NCBI GenBank assembly: GCA_026393975.1
Contig: JAPKZD010000009.1
Location: 124,001 to 188,000 of the forward strand
Length of the DNA: 64,000 bases
Reading direction: 5' to 3'
DNA from: Candidatus Aminicenantota bacterium
GTDB lineage: Bacteria > Acidobacteriota > Aminicenantia > Aminicenantales > Saccharicenantaceae
In this document: positions 41,198 through 49,900 of the stretch, piece by piece
Numbering within the stretch: the first letter of the stretch is position 1
How the letters are laid out: each line of letters opens with the position of its first letter
The notes under the pieces: model-generated
What the model was told of the DNA's origin: nothing
The model's database searches: none
What the model saw: only the letters and a program-made list of their open reading frames with translations
Translations under genes and position numbers: made by a program

Positions 41198-42206
41198 GGG
41201 CTTTCCGGAATTCCTGGATATACCCAACGATCTGGTCGTACATTTCCTTGGAGAACCTCGGCCCGATGAGGTCCTTGACGCCCTCGGCGGCGGCCTGCCG
41301 CCATTTCTCGAGCGCGGCCGGGGGGGCGTCGTGGACGATGAGGCCGTTCTCCTTCATCATTTTCACGGCGTCGGCCGCGAGGCCCTGCGCCTCTTCGAAG
41401 AGGCCGCGGGAGGCCTCGTCGATAGCCGCGATAAAAGGCTGGTGCAGGTCCGCCGGGATGCTCTCCCAGGCTTTGTCGCTAAGGATGAGACCGGCGACGA
41501 GGGGCGCCAGGGTCATGGAGAGCATATGGGGGACGACGGCGAAGTACTGCCCGGACCCTGCCAGGAGGGGCGGCAAGTAGGCGGCGGAGACCATGCCGCT
41601 CTGGAGCTGGACCATGAGGTCCTTGAAGTCGCCGGGGACAACCTGGTAGCCCATTTTTTTCCAGATCTGCTCGATCTCGGGGTCGCTGTCCGTGACGCTG
41701 ATCTTGAGCTTCTTCAGGTCCTCGGGATAGATGACCGGCTCCTTGGTAAAAAAGTTGACCCAGCCGGCGAGCGTCCAGAGGACGACCTTGAAGCCCTTCT
41801 CCTCGATCTTTTTCTCGAACGCGGGCTTCATCTTGTCGAAAACGACCCCGAACTCCTCGGCCGAATGGAAGAGGAGGGGGATGTTGAGGACCGTGACGGA
41901 CGACTCGATCTTCGACAGGCCCATGCTGGTGAAGACGCCGCCCTGGAGCACCCCCAGGCGCATCTTGCGGATCATGTCCAGCTCGCTTCCGGCGATGCCG
42001 CCGGGGAAGACCTTGACCTGGACGGTCCCGTTCGAGATCCTTTCCCAGTCCCGAGCGACCTTTTCCAAGGCCTTGTCCCAGGGCGAACGGCTGGGGGCGA
42101 TGCTGCCGATCTTGATGACGACCGCCCCGGCGGACGCCGGCGAGGCCGGCGCGTTCGAAACTGCGAACGCGAGGACGGCAAGGGCGGCGATGAGTTTTTT
42201 GATCAT
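41187..42206 (-). CDS. TRAP transporter substrate-binding protein (DctP/TatP type)
   Basis: 339 residues. Signal peptide 1-26 (ending ASAGA), then the DctP fold: IKIGSIAPSRSPWDKALEKV, the substrate-arginine region (MIRKMRLGVLQGG), and GWVNFFTKEP. It binds a small organic acid, or possibly a lipophilic ligand in TatT-linked systems, in the periplasm and delivers it to DctQM. The start at 42206 overlaps the stop of the TatT gene (ATGA). Confidence 0.9.
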   Translation of the reverse strand: MIKKLIAALAVLAFAVSNAPASPASAGAVVIKIGSIAPSRSPWDKALEKVARDWERISNGTVQVKVFPGGIAGSELDMIRKMRLGVLQGGVFTSMGLSKIESSVTVLNIPLLFHSAEEFGVVFDKMKPAFEKKIEEKGFKVVLWTLAGWVNFFTKEPVIYPEDLKKLKISVTDSDPEIEQIWKKMGYQVVPGDFKDLMVQLQSGMVSAAYLPPLLAGSGQYFAVVPHMLSMTLAPLVAGLILSDKAWESIPADLHQPFIAAIDEASRGLFEEAQGLAADAVKMMKENGLIVHDAPPAALEKWRQAAAEGVKDLIGPRFSKEMYDQIVGYIQEFRKARGK

Positions 42207-43147
42207 GGTCGTTCCAGTTCGATGAAGAAGTCGTCGATATGCGCGAGGAACCAGCGCGCCTTCCGCTGGTTGAGGATGTTGACCAGGCGGTTCTCCGGGT
42301 TCTTGTCCGGGTCGAATTCGAGGACCTGGCGGAGGAGCTTCTTGAACTCTTCTGCGTTCTGCTCGTTGACGCACACCGTCGTGGCCAAGGCCATCAGGGC
42401 CGACGTGTCCTTCGTCCCGGCGACGGCCTGCGCCTTCGCGAAATGCTCCCGGGCCTTGGCCGCGTCGCCGCCCATGTAGTCGGGCAGGGATCCGTAGTAG
42501 TTGACGTAAAATACGTGGAGGGCGCCCTGGTTGAAGCCGGGGTCGAGTTCGGAGACCCTGGCCATCAGGGCCGCGGTCTGGGGAAGCGTCTGGCCGAGGG
42601 TCATGTCGAAGGGATTGACGGCGAAGGCGGCGACCCAGCCGACCGCCGTCCAGTAGAGGAGCGAAACGTCCTCCTTCTTGAAGGGCGCCATGGCTTCCCT
42701 GTATTTCCGCTCCTTGAGCTGTTTGCGGATCAGGGGATTCCTTTTTTCGAGCCCGAGGAAGAGGATGTCGCGCCCCCGCAGGTAGAGGTTCTTGGCCCTG
42801 GCCAGAAGGTACTCTTTGGTCTCCCCTTCCCGGCGGGGCGTCATGTCGGCGGGCGTCTGGACGAAGGCATTGGCATACATGATGTACAAACTGCCGGTGC
42901 GGAGGCGGAGCCCGGCGTGCTCGGGGATCGAGCCGAGGAGAGATTCGTAGAGCTTGACGGCGAAGGGCAGGGCCTCCCCGACGAAATCGGGGTCGTTATC
43001 GGAGCTGAAGACGTCGGTCGACGAGGAGCCGGAAAGCATCCCGGCCACCTTCTTCATGGCCAACTTTTCCAGGGAGCATGAACCCAGAGAGAGCAGCGCG
43101 ACGAGTCCGATCGCGGCCGACGCCGCTCTCGCTTTTCCGGCTGTCAT
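42203..43147 (-). CDS. TRAP-associated TatT-family lipoprotein
   Basis: 314 residues. Lipoprotein signal with cysteine in LLSLGSC (C24); the mature part is helical, with TPR-like hairpins (YESLLGSIPEHAGLRLRTGSL in part, ARVSELDPGFNQGALHVFYV in part, AREHFAKAQAVAG). It matches the T component (Tp0956 family of Treponema pallidum) of TPR-protein-associated TRAP transporters, which forms a complex with the binding protein. The order tatT-dctP-dctQM and the 4-bp ATGA overlap support this. The start at 43147 was chosen because it directly opens the signal sequence. Confidence 0.87.
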   Translation of the reverse strand: MTAGKARAASAAIGLVALLSLGSCSLEKLAMKKVAGMLSGSSSTDVFSSDNDPDFVGEALPFAVKLYESLLGSIPEHAGLRLRTGSLYIMYANAFVQTPADMTPRREGETKEYLLARAKNLYLRGRDILFLGLEKRNPLIRKQLKERKYREAMAPFKKEDVSLLYWTAVGWVAAFAVNPFDMTLGQTLPQTAALMARVSELDPGFNQGALHVFYVNYYGSLPDYMGGDAAKAREHFAKAQAVAGTKDTSALMALATTVCVNEQNAEEFKKLLRQVLEFDPDKNPENRLVNILNQRKARWFLAHIDDFFIELERP

Positions 43148-43244
43148 CGAAGAGCCCCGCAAGCCTTCCTCCACAACTAAATTCCCCCTGTGCCGACCCC
43201 TGCCACCGGCATCCAGAATAGTCCCACGCTCGGTATTAGTCAAA

Positions 43245-44636
43245 TCATCCGGGCCCCGGCGATGGGCCGGATCCGGCGCTCTTCCCGGCGCTCCGCTTGA
43301 AGAAAAAATACACGGGGATGCCGGCCAGGGCCGTGGCCACGGCGACGAGCGATTCGGCCGGGCGCTCGAGGAAGGCCAGGACGAGGATCGTCGCTCCGAC
43401 GAGGATGTAGACGACCGAAGCCACGGGATAGCCGGGCAGTTTCACGGCGCTCCGGCCCGAGCGTCTCAATTTGAACACGCCCAGCACGGCCAGGAGGGGG
43501 AAGATGCCCAGGGAGAAGCCCATGTAGGTCAGGAGCTGCTCGAAGGTCCCGAACAGGGCCATGACCGAGGCGATCGCCCCCTGGAGGACGATCGACCGCG
43601 TCGGCACCGAGCATTTCGAGTCGACATAGGCGATGGATTTGAAGAAGATGCCGTCCCGGGCCATGGAGTAGTAAACCCGCGGCCCGAGGATGAGGTAGGC
43701 ACTGAGCGAGGAAAAAAGGGCAAAGGAGATGAAGACCGACAGGACCGTCTCCGCGGATTTTCCGAAGAGATTGCCCGCGGCCAGGCCCCCGACGGAGATC
43801 ACGCCCTCCATCTGGGCCGGCGGGATGGCGTAGATGTAGAACAGATTCAGGGCGGTGTAGAGGAGCATGACGATGCCCGTCCCGAGAAGGAGCGAACGCG
43901 GCAGGTTGCGCGAGGGTTCCTTGACCTCGGATCCGATATAGGCAGAGGCGTTCCAGCCGCTGTAGGCGAACATGATCCACATCAGGGACAGACCCAGGGT
44001 CTTCCAGCCGCCGAAGTCGAACCGGAACGGCGCGACGGCCGCGAAATGGCCCATGCTCCCCTTCCCGACGGCGAAGCCGGCGACGACCAGGCCGACGATG
44101 AGGAGGATCTTCAGCCCGGTCAGCGCGTTCTGGACGCGCGCCCCGGTCTCGAGGCCGCGGGTGTGGAGGAAGGTGAAGGCGGCGATGATGAGAATGGCAA
44201 AAAGCTTTTTCATGACCGCCGCTTCCGAGGCCCCTCCGATGATGCCGGGGTGAAGAAGGCCGGGGAAGGCCCGGGTCAGGTATTCGGTGAAGCCGATGGC
44301 CGAAGCGGCGATGGGCGCCGAGAAACCGACAAAGAAGGAGACCCAGCCGGAGAGAAAGCCGAGGATGGGGTGGTAGAGCCGCGACAGGAAGGCATATTCC
44401 CCGCCGGCGTGGGGAAAGGCGGCGCCGAGCTCGCCGTAGCTCAGGGCACCGCAGAGGGCGACCAGGCCGCCGACGACCCAGAGGCCCAGCATGACACCCG
44501 GATGATGGAGGTCTTTCATCAGGAGCCCCGACGTCGTGAAGATGCCGGCGCCGACCATATTGGCGATGACGATATTGGTCAAGGGGAACAGCCCGAGTTT
44601 CCGTTCGAGTCCGTTCGCGGGGGCCTCAGAGATCAT
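43245..44636 (-). CDS. APC-family amino-acid permease
   Basis: 463 residues with about 12 membrane helices. The APC opening GLFPLTNIVIANMVGAGIFTTSG (in part) with the GAGIF motif of helix 1 and the GELGAAFPHAGGEYAFLS region of helix 3 are clear, as is FAYSGWNASAYIGSEVKEP in helix 6. It should be a proton- or sodium-coupled importer or exchanger for amino acids. It ends 97 bp ahead of tatT, so it may share a transcript with the TRAP genes. Its leader contains the GGGGTCAAAC palindrome further upstream. Confidence 0.9.
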   Translation of the reverse strand: MISEAPANGLERKLGLFPLTNIVIANMVGAGIFTTSGLLMKDLHHPGVMLGLWVVGGLVALCGALSYGELGAAFPHAGGEYAFLSRLYHPILGFLSGWVSFFVGFSAPIAASAIGFTEYLTRAFPGLLHPGIIGGASEAAVMKKLFAILIIAAFTFLHTRGLETGARVQNALTGLKILLIVGLVVAGFAVGKGSMGHFAAVAPFRFDFGGWKTLGLSLMWIMFAYSGWNASAYIGSEVKEPSRNLPRSLLLGTGIVMLLYTALNLFYIYAIPPAQMEGVISVGGLAAGNLFGKSAETVLSVFISFALFSSLSAYLILGPRVYYSMARDGIFFKSIAYVDSKCSVPTRSIVLQGAIASVMALFGTFEQLLTYMGFSLGIFPLLAVLGVFKLRRSGRSAVKLPGYPVASVVYILVGATILVLAFLERPAESLVAVATALAGIPVYFFFKRSAGKSAGSGPSPGPG

Positions 44637-44750
44637 GTTTCAGCCCTTTCTTCACCGGTCTCGCTTATTCTAACGTCGCGGTGGCCGCTCCGGTTCCTTG
44701 CCGTCGCGGGCGGCACTATTATATATGCCACGGGGGAACCGCCTGTCAAT

Positions 44751-44857
44751 TCAGGAAGGGGTCAAACCTTAAATCCTATACTCTTTTCTTATGAATGGGC
44801 TCCCGGGAGGCGCCCGCGGGGGAAAAGTGTAGGATTTAAGGTTTGACCCCTTCCTGA
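44751..44857. repeat. GGGGTCAAACC palindromic element (REP/BIME-like, 107 bp)
   Basis: The ends are a perfect 28-bp inverted repeat (44751-44778 and 44830-44857) that opens TCAGGAAGGGGTCAAACC and continues imperfectly inward; the centre holds a second GC-rich hairpin (GGGCTCCCGGGAGGCGCCC). No coding sequence is inside. It lies between the APC permease start and the SecA-like gene stop. The whole gap 44637-44869 shows nothing else. Confidence 0.88.
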
Positions 44858-44869
44858 TTAAGCCCTCCT

Positions 44870-47323
44870 TCAGCTCGCCTTCTTCCGCCTGAAGCGGTTG
44901 GCGAGGAGCGCGAACACGAAGAGCGGGCCGGCGAAAGCCGCCGCCCCGGCCGCGAAGCCGATGTTCGTTCCCTTGATGAGCTCGACGCCCCAGCCGAACT
45001 GATCGTCGTTGACGAGGTAGGTCCAGGTCGAGGACGGGCCTTTCAGGCCTTCGGCGTCGAGGTCGACGGGGCCTTCCCGTCCGACGAAGGACTCCAGCGT
45101 TTTCCTCGCGGCGTATCCGATTTTTTCCTGGAGGCCGAGGAAGGCCTCGGTCGCGGCTTTCTGGAACTCCCGGAGAGGTTCATTGCGCCCGATCGAGACG
45201 AGGTGGATGCCCTCGCGGAGGTCGGCCAGCCAAGCCAGGTGATCGGCCCACGCGCTGTCGATATGGAAGAGCGCGGCCCGGCGGGCCATGCGGTCGAACA
45301 CCTCACGTCCAAAGCGGGCCGATCCGGCCGCGAGGAGCTCCGGAGAAGGATAGAATGGCGCGTCCGACTGAGCTGTCCGGTCGAAGACGCCGTCCCGCCA
45401 CCCGGCGACGATCCGCCTCTGCGTCTCGACCAGCGTTGAATAATCCCAAAGAGCCCGGCGGATGTCCAGGTTCCGGCCCTCGATGACGCGCTGGCCGTGG
45501 AGAATATCCTTGCGCAGCAGTTCGTCGTCAACGGCGCCGGCCCGGCGGTCGAGCCGGTGGCGCTTGAAAAGCCTGCGGCTGAGCCCGTATCTTTCGAAAA
45601 TATCGTCCTCCAGGCTGATAAAAAATCGGGACGACCCGGGGTCGCCCTGACGGCCGGACCGGCCGCGGAGCTGACTGTCGATGCGCAGGCTCTCGTGGCG
45701 GTTGGTGCCAATGACGTAGAGGCCGCCCAGGGCCGCCACCCGATCGCGCTCTTCTTCACCCGCACCGCCGAGCTTGATGTCCGTGCCCCGGCCGGCCATG
45801 TTGGTCGAGATCGTCACCGCACCGGGGGCGCCGGCCCGGACGATGACCGCGGCCTCGATCTCGTCGTTCTTGGCATTAAGAACCTCGCAGGCGACCCGCG
45901 CGTCTTTCAGGGCCGCCGCGAGCTGCTCCGATTCCCTGACGCTCGACGTCCCAACGAGAATGGGGCGGCCCTTCCCGTGAACGCCGGCGATCTCATCGAC
46001 CAGAGCCGTGAGCTTGGGCACCTTGTGGGTAAAGACAACGTCGGGGAGGTCGCGGCGGACGCAGGGCTCGTGGGGCGGAACGACCACGACGCCCAACCCG
46101 TAGAATTCCTTGAGCTCACGGAACGACGTCCGGGCCGTGGCCGTCATCCCGCAGAGCGCCGGGTAGAGGCGGAAAAAATGCTGGAGCGCGATGGAGCCGA
46201 GGATGCGGCCCTCGGAGCCGCGGCGGACTCCCTCCTTGGCTTCGACGGCCGCCTGGAGGCCGTCGGGCCAATGGCGCTTGTCCATGACCCGGCCGGTGAA
46301 CTCGTCGACGATCTCGACGCGGCCGGCGCGGATGATGTAGTCGACGTCCCGCTCGAGGAGGGTCTCGGCGTGGAGGGCGCAGTGGGCGGCGGCCAGGAGC
46401 ATTTCGTTTTCCGGGTCAAAGAGGTTGCCGCAGCCGAGAAGGCTTTCGATCCTGCGGATGCCGGCGTCCGTGGGGAAGACGTTGGCGTTCTCCGCGTCGG
46501 TTTCGTAGTCCTTCCCCCGTTCGAGGTCGCGGACGACCTCGGCCAGGCGGCCGGCGTCGGCGCCGGGCGCTCCGGCGTTCCCCGAGATGACGAGCGGGAT
46601 GCGGGCTTCGTCGATGAGGATGGAATCGGCCTCGTCGACGAGGGCCGCGTCGAACGGCCGATGGACGAGCTCCGCGGGCTCGTAGGCGAGGCGGTCACGG
46701 AGGTAGTCGAAGCCGGCTTCCTTGGCCGTGGCGTAGACGACGTCGCAGGCGTAGGCCGTCCTCTTCGCCGGCTTGTCCATGCCCTCCTGGACGACACCGA
46801 CGGAAAGCCCCAGGAGGCGGTAGACGGGCCCCATCCAGGCCGCGTCGCGGCGGGCCAGGTAATCGTTGAAAGTCAGGATGTGGACGGCCCGGCCGGAGAG
46901 GGCGAAGAAAGAGGCCGGAAAGACGGCGGCCAGGGTTTTGCCCTCCCCCGTCGGCAGCTCGGCGACCTTGCCGTCGGCCATGGCCAGACCGGCGATCATC
47001 TGGACGTCGTGAGCGGCAAGGCCCGTCGCGCGGCGGGCGGCCTCATCGGCAAGGGCGAAGGCCTCGATCCTCGCCAGAACCCCGTCCTCAGTCGATAACT
47101 CTCCCTCGAGACGCCGGCGCAGGGACGCGGCCAGGCGCCCGAGCGCTTCGTCGGCTTTCCGGACGAAGCCTTCCGTTTCATGGAAAGCGCGGATTTTTCG
47201 GACTGTCCGCGCGTACCCCGCCAGGTCGGTTTCGACGGGTACGCCGCGGAACCGGTTGAAGGCAGTCTTGAGTTTGGCGGAAAAGATTACCGTGCGGGCA
47301 GCAGGCATGTCATCGCTCATCAT
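44870..47323 (-). CDS. Divergent SecA-like ATPase with C-terminal membrane anchor
   Basis: 817 residues against about 900 for housekeeping SecA. The DEAD motor is complete: Walker A PTGEGKT (124-130), TFNDYLARRDAAWMGPVY, DEADS Walker B (about 230), NMAGRGTDIKLGG, and GRSGRQGDPG. The preprotein cross-linking and scaffold helix regions are recognisable. Differences: in the two-helix finger the position of the conserved tyrosine (LRGYxQ) is isoleucine (LVSIGR); the C-terminal CxCxSG zinc tail is absent and replaced by a hydrophobic segment (about 787-808) and a basic end (RFRRKK). AGGAGG precedes ATG 47323. It may be an accessory SecA2-like translocase; whether a canonical SecA exists elsewhere is not visible here. 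Confidence 0.85.
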   Translation of the reverse strand: MMSDDMPAARTVIFSAKLKTAFNRFRGVPVETDLAGYARTVRKIRAFHETEGFVRKADEALGRLAASLRRRLEGELSTEDGVLARIEAFALADEAARRATGLAAHDVQMIAGLAMADGKVAELPTGEGKTLAAVFPASFFALSGRAVHILTFNDYLARRDAAWMGPVYRLLGLSVGVVQEGMDKPAKRTAYACDVVYATAKEAGFDYLRDRLAYEPAELVHRPFDAALVDEADSILIDEARIPLVISGNAGAPGADAGRLAEVVRDLERGKDYETDAENANVFPTDAGIRRIESLLGCGNLFDPENEMLLAAAHCALHAETLLERDVDYIIRAGRVEIVDEFTGRVMDKRHWPDGLQAAVEAKEGVRRGSEGRILGSIALQHFFRLYPALCGMTATARTSFRELKEFYGLGVVVVPPHEPCVRRDLPDVVFTHKVPKLTALVDEIAGVHGKGRPILVGTSSVRESEQLAAALKDARVACEVLNAKNDEIEAAVIVRAGAPGAVTISTNMAGRGTDIKLGGAGEEERDRVAALGGLYVIGTNRHESLRIDSQLRGRSGRQGDPGSSRFFISLEDDIFERYGLSRRLFKRHRLDRRAGAVDDELLRKDILHGQRVIEGRNLDIRRALWDYSTLVETQRRIVAGWRDGVFDRTAQSDAPFYPSPELLAAGSARFGREVFDRMARRAALFHIDSAWADHLAWLADLREGIHLVSIGRNEPLREFQKAATEAFLGLQEKIGYAARKTLESFVGREGPVDLDAEGLKGPSSTWTYLVNDDQFGWGVELIKGTNIGFAAGAAAFAGPLFVFALLANRFRRKKAS

Positions 47324-47381
47324 GGTCCTCCTCAGTTCAAAAAACGGGTTTCTCTGCGGGACGCCGAGAAAATAGAGGAGG

Positions 47382-47567
47382 TTAACGAGGCGGACTTCTG
47401 AGGAGGGTCGGCCCGGCGAAGCGGGAGATGACGGCGCAGGCGCCGTCGGGCTCCCCGCGCGGCCCGACAGCCAGTAGAACGCCGAAAAAGAAGAAGCTGA
47501 GGATAAAGGGCAGAGGCAGGAACAGGACGGCCAGTATCAGGAATGGGATCGCGCTTCGGAATATCAT
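47382..47567 (-). CDS. Small hydrophobic protein, hypothetical
   Basis: 61 residues: one or two membrane helices (IFRSAIPFLILAVLFL, FILSFFFFGVLLAV) and a polar Pro/Arg-rich tail. The ATG at 47567 is preceded by GAGAG. It lies directly upstream of the SecA-like gene on the same strand (58 bp). There is no recognised family, and a chance frame is possible. Confidence 0.4.
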   Translation of the reverse strand: MIFRSAIPFLILAVLFLPLPFILSFFFFGVLLAVGPRGEPDGACAVISRFAGPTLLRSPPR

Positions 47568-47620
47568 TGTCTCTCGCCCTGTATCACCTATTCTAGGCCG
47601 CGACCGTCCATCCGTCAAAA

Positions 47621-49738
47621 TCACCCCTTCGTCCGCTTATATTCGAAAACTCCGCCCGGCTGGCTGACCTCGAGGCCGGTCACCTGCCCTTTGGCGTCCT
47701 CCAGGAACCTGACCCGGACGACCTTGGCCACTTTCATGGAAAACTCGCCGCCGACCTCGGGCACGAGGTCGTAGACGGGCTGTCCGGGAATGAAAAGGGT
47801 CAGCATGTCGCCCTTCAAACTGACCGTTACGGTTTGGGAAGCCAGCGTATACGCACCGACCAGGCTCTTGAGATAGGCCGGATCGGACAGGCGGGCATCC
47901 GGCTTTTTGACGAAATAGATATCGTCGAGCGACGGCTCGAACGGTATGGCTATGCCGACCACGTTCCCGTTGACGTCGGTCCGGAAAGTCAGCTTCATGT
48001 CCTCGAAGGTCGGGTCCTCGGCCTTGCCGCCGTTGAACGTCTCGTAGTGCCAGTGGCTGAGAGGGGTCGCGATGCCGTTGTAGACGAAACCGAGCTGACC
48101 GCCCTTGAGCGTGACCTTGAGGTCTCCGTATCCGGGATGGGTGTAATCACCGCCATATTCGTCGAGCTTGTGGGCCGGGGCCGTTCCGGGCCGCCGGCGG
48201 GTGGTCTTCTTCTCTTCGGCCTTCTTGCCGACAGCTTCGCCCTCGGCCAGCTTTTTCGCGGCGTCGCCGATCCAATCCACGGCCTCGAGGCCCAGGATGC
48301 GGTCGATGGCCGTCCGGATGAGGAGCTCCGGCAGGCCGGTCCCGTTCTTGTTCGTCAGGATGACGAAACCGAGCCCGTCGTTGGGCAGGAAGCTGACCAT
48401 GGCCGAGAAGCCGTCGATGTTGCCGCCGTGGTGGACGCGCCCGTGGCCCCGGTAGTTGTCGACCATCCAGCCCAGGGCGTAGTCGGGCGCCGTGATGTCC
48501 GGCCGGGTCGAGACGCCGCCCATGGTCATGTACGGCGTATGGAGGTCGGCCAGGGTGTTGGCGCCGATGACCTGTTTGTCGCCGTATTTGCCGCCGTTGA
48601 TATGCACGGTGACCCAGCGGCTCATCTCGTTCGCGCTCGAGTTGATGGATCCGGCCGGTCCGATGATGGAGATGTCGCGGAAGGGGATCTTCACGACCTT
48701 TCCCTCCCGCTCGTCGTAGGGCAGGGCGAAATCCTTGTCCTTTTGGGATTCGACGACGGAGAAATTGCTGCGGCTCATGCCCAGGGGGTCGAAGACGAGC
48801 GTCCGTACGGCCTCCTCCCAGCTCTTGCCCGTCAGGGTCTCGACCAGAAAGCCCGCCGTGACGAACATCATGTTGTTGTACTGCCACTTCTCCCGGAGGT
48901 CGGCCGTCGGCGGCAGGTAAGCCAGGCTGCGGACGAGCTGTTCCCGGGTCGAGGTGCGGTTGTTGTACCAGACGAGGTCGTGCCGCGGCAGCCCCGAGCG
49001 ATGAGTGACGAGGTCGCGCGGCGTCAGGCGCTCGCCGGCTTGGGCGTCGTAGAGGCGGAACCACGGGATATAATTGCGCACGGGTTTGTCCCACTCGACC
49101 TGGCCCCGGTCGACGAGCGTCCCCAGGGTGAAGGCCGTGAAGGCTTTGGTGGACGAGCCGATGGCCACGATCGTGTCGGCCGTCATCGGGAGCTTCGTCT
49201 CGACGTCGCGGAAGCCGAATCCCTTGGAGAAGATGACGTCCTTGTCCTTGACAATGGCGATGGCAACGCCGGGGACTTTGAGCTGGGCCAGGCCCTTGGC
49301 GACGATCTCATCGAAGCCTTCGAGGGCCTTTTTCGCCTTGGCCGCGGGGTCGGCGGCCCGGGCGAGCTCGAAGGGGAAAATGCCGCCGCTCTGGCTGAAC
49401 TTGCCCGTGATCCTGGCTCCGTCGGCGCTCATCTGCCCCTTGAACGTCGGGTTGCCCGGAATGCCGGAGATGGCGAAGGCGACGTCCGCCCCCTCGGCCT
49501 TGATGCCGGCGAGGGGCAGGTCCTTGGAGCCCTGGACCGGAATGGAAATGTCGCCTTTCCAGGTGCCGTCGGCCTGCTTGACGAAATCGAGGTTAATTTC
49601 GAGCTTGGCGCCGGGGACTTCGATCGCCCCTTCCCAGTGACCGGCGAGGTCCTGCGGGGCGGCGGCGACGGCCGGACCGGAAACGGCTATGAGGAAAATG
49701 ACGAGGAGGACGAGAGTTACTCTTGCGGGGTTCTTCAT
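47621..49738 (-). CDS. Secreted serine hydrolase (class C beta-lactamase fold) with extra N- and C-domains
   Basis: 705 residues. Signal peptide 1-26. An N-terminal beta domain (30-125, LAGHWEGAIEVPGAKLEI, GSKDLPLAGIKAEGADVAFA) precedes the serine-hydrolase domain with S195-STK198 (SSTK), YNN (about 281) and HHGGN (about 438). The last 200 residues form two DUF3471-like beta domains (LDEYGGDYTHPGYGDLKVTL, LKSLVGAYTLASQTVTVSL). Such proteins act as periplasmic esterases or D-amino-acid peptidases. AAGGAG lies before ATG 49738. The frame is open to 51205 but homology and signal peptide fix the start. It is a distant paralogue of the gene at 1053. Confidence 0.92.
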   Translation of the reverse strand: MKNPARVTLVLLVIFLIAVSGPAVAAAPQDLAGHWEGAIEVPGAKLEINLDFVKQADGTWKGDISIPVQGSKDLPLAGIKAEGADVAFAISGIPGNPTFKGQMSADGARITGKFSQSGGIFPFELARAADPAAKAKKALEGFDEIVAKGLAQLKVPGVAIAIVKDKDVIFSKGFGFRDVETKLPMTADTIVAIGSSTKAFTAFTLGTLVDRGQVEWDKPVRNYIPWFRLYDAQAGERLTPRDLVTHRSGLPRHDLVWYNNRTSTREQLVRSLAYLPPTADLREKWQYNNMMFVTAGFLVETLTGKSWEEAVRTLVFDPLGMSRSNFSVVESQKDKDFALPYDEREGKVVKIPFRDISIIGPAGSINSSANEMSRWVTVHINGGKYGDKQVIGANTLADLHTPYMTMGGVSTRPDITAPDYALGWMVDNYRGHGRVHHGGNIDGFSAMVSFLPNDGLGFVILTNKNGTGLPELLIRTAIDRILGLEAVDWIGDAAKKLAEGEAVGKKAEEKKTTRRRPGTAPAHKLDEYGGDYTHPGYGDLKVTLKGGQLGFVYNGIATPLSHWHYETFNGGKAEDPTFEDMKLTFRTDVNGNVVGIAIPFEPSLDDIYFVKKPDARLSDPAYLKSLVGAYTLASQTVTVSLKGDMLTLFIPGQPVYDLVPEVGGEFSMKVAKVVRVRFLEDAKGQVTGLEVSQPGGVFEYKRTKG

Positions 49739-49900
49739 GGCGACTCCTTTCTCACGGGTCAGCGAATATCTAGCATATCGCGGGGAGGGGCGCAATCCTC
49801 GGCCTTGAATTCTCCGGCCGTTTTTTCCATAATAGGGCGGCATTGAACACGCCGGCCCTCTTCCGCCCCGCATCCCGCCCGCCGAAGGAGCGCCCCTGCG

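Noticed and set aside
44870-47323. Canonical housekeeping SecA
   Set aside because: The zinc tail and the finger tyrosine are missing and a membrane helix replaces the C-terminus, so the plain name was not used.
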